NCBI GenBank assembly: GCA_902810755.1 | Contig: CADDYT010000165.1 | Coordinates: 1-13,285 of the forward strand | Length of the DNA: 13,285 nucleotides | Direction of reading: 5' to 3' | Origin: Chloroflexota bacterium | GTDB lineage: Bacteria; Chloroflexota; Ktedonobacteria; Ktedonobacterales; Ktedonobacteraceae | In this document: positions 13,229-13,285 of the stretch, one piece after another | Layout: each line of letters opens with the position of its first letter | Numbering within the stretch: the stretch's first letter is position 1 | Position numbers and translations under genes: made by a program | The notes under the pieces: generated by a model | The model's input: only the letters and a program-made list of their open reading frames with translations | Told to the model about the DNA's origin: nothing | The model's database searches: none

Positions 13229-13285
13229 ACCCCTGGCGGGTGGCCTGACCCCTGGCGGGTGGCCTGACCCCTGGCGGGTGGCCTG
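13229..13285 (+). repeat. Three tandem 19-bp units running off the window
   Basis: ACCCCTGGCGGGTGGCCTG occurs three times head to tail without a mismatch (13229-13247, 13248-13266, 13267-13285). The first unit is the right half of a normal TATATAGTA-led repeat, so the array grew by duplication of that half. It probably continues past the window end. Confidence 0.9.

Larger units (their letters stand above)
12933..13285. repeat. Right cluster of GC-rich hairpin repeats
   Basis: The family of the left border reappears after the esterase gene, in both orientations: inverted copies at 12933-12956 and 13042-13054, a perfect palindromic copy at 12992-13018, an inverted longer unit at 13106-13173, and the TATATAGTA-led copy at 13213-13247. 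A TTAAGCCCGTGCGAGCGC-type segment occurs at 12971-12988 and, with one change, at 13128-13145. I see no gene here; the short open frames are repeat translations. Confidence 0.85.

Noticed and set aside
13229..13285. CRISPR-like appearance of the 19-bp units
   Set aside because: The units are contiguous with no unique spacers, and no cas genes are near; this is a simple tandem array.

Overview
The window looks like a chromosomal segment of a high-GC bacterium with a large genome, most plausibly a filamentous Chloroflexota of the Ktedonobacteria type. This is an inference from the style of the proteins (DUF2267, a ComEA with SLBB and helix-hairpin-helix domains, glycine/tyrosine-rich proteins, an erythromycin-esterase-like enzyme), frequent GTG starts with strong Shine-Dalgarno sites, and dense GC-rich dispersed repeats. 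No rRNA or tRNA gene is present to confirm it.

Layout. Positions 17-601 are a cluster of hairpin-forming repeats with cores GGCCACCC / GGGTGGCC, interrupted at about 397-531 by a small MITE-like inverted-repeat element. A GT39-type membrane glycosyltransferase (619-1968, minus) and a tyrosine-recombinase-fold protein with degraded catalytic residues (2206-3213, plus) are divergent. A zinc-ribbon/Gly-Tyr-Gln-rich/membrane protein follows (3330-3974, minus). Next comes a minus-strand competence operon: comEA (6695-7564), then comEC (4080-6680), 14 nt apart, driven by a near-consensus promoter at 7592-7621. From 7774 on, all genes are on the plus strand: a Gly/Tyr/Trp-rich protein with six Trp-Asn dipeptides (7774-8457), two related proteins each carrying two copies of a roughly 60-residue helical domain joined by a low-complexity linker (8685-9674 and 9846-10703), a DUF2267 protein (10916-11347) and an erythromycin-esterase-family hydrolase (11510-12871). 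The same repeat family returns at 12933-13285 and runs off the window end as a 19-bp tandem array.

How the parts work together. ComEA and ComEC form the DNA-receptor and membrane-channel pair of natural transformation, but the C-terminal metallo-beta-lactamase-like domain of ComEC has lost nearly all its metal ligands. The most novel-looking block is 7774-10703. It holds one sticky low-complexity protein and two dumbbell-shaped paralogues (helical domain, Gly-rich linker, helical domain, tail) that share sequence themes such as GWNTP and GYG repeats. This looks like a small self-associating or matrix/condensate-type system; that is inference, and no function is proven by the sequence. The repeat clusters at both borders include a roughly 95-bp unit in direct orientation at each end, which could recombine across the whole 13-kb block.
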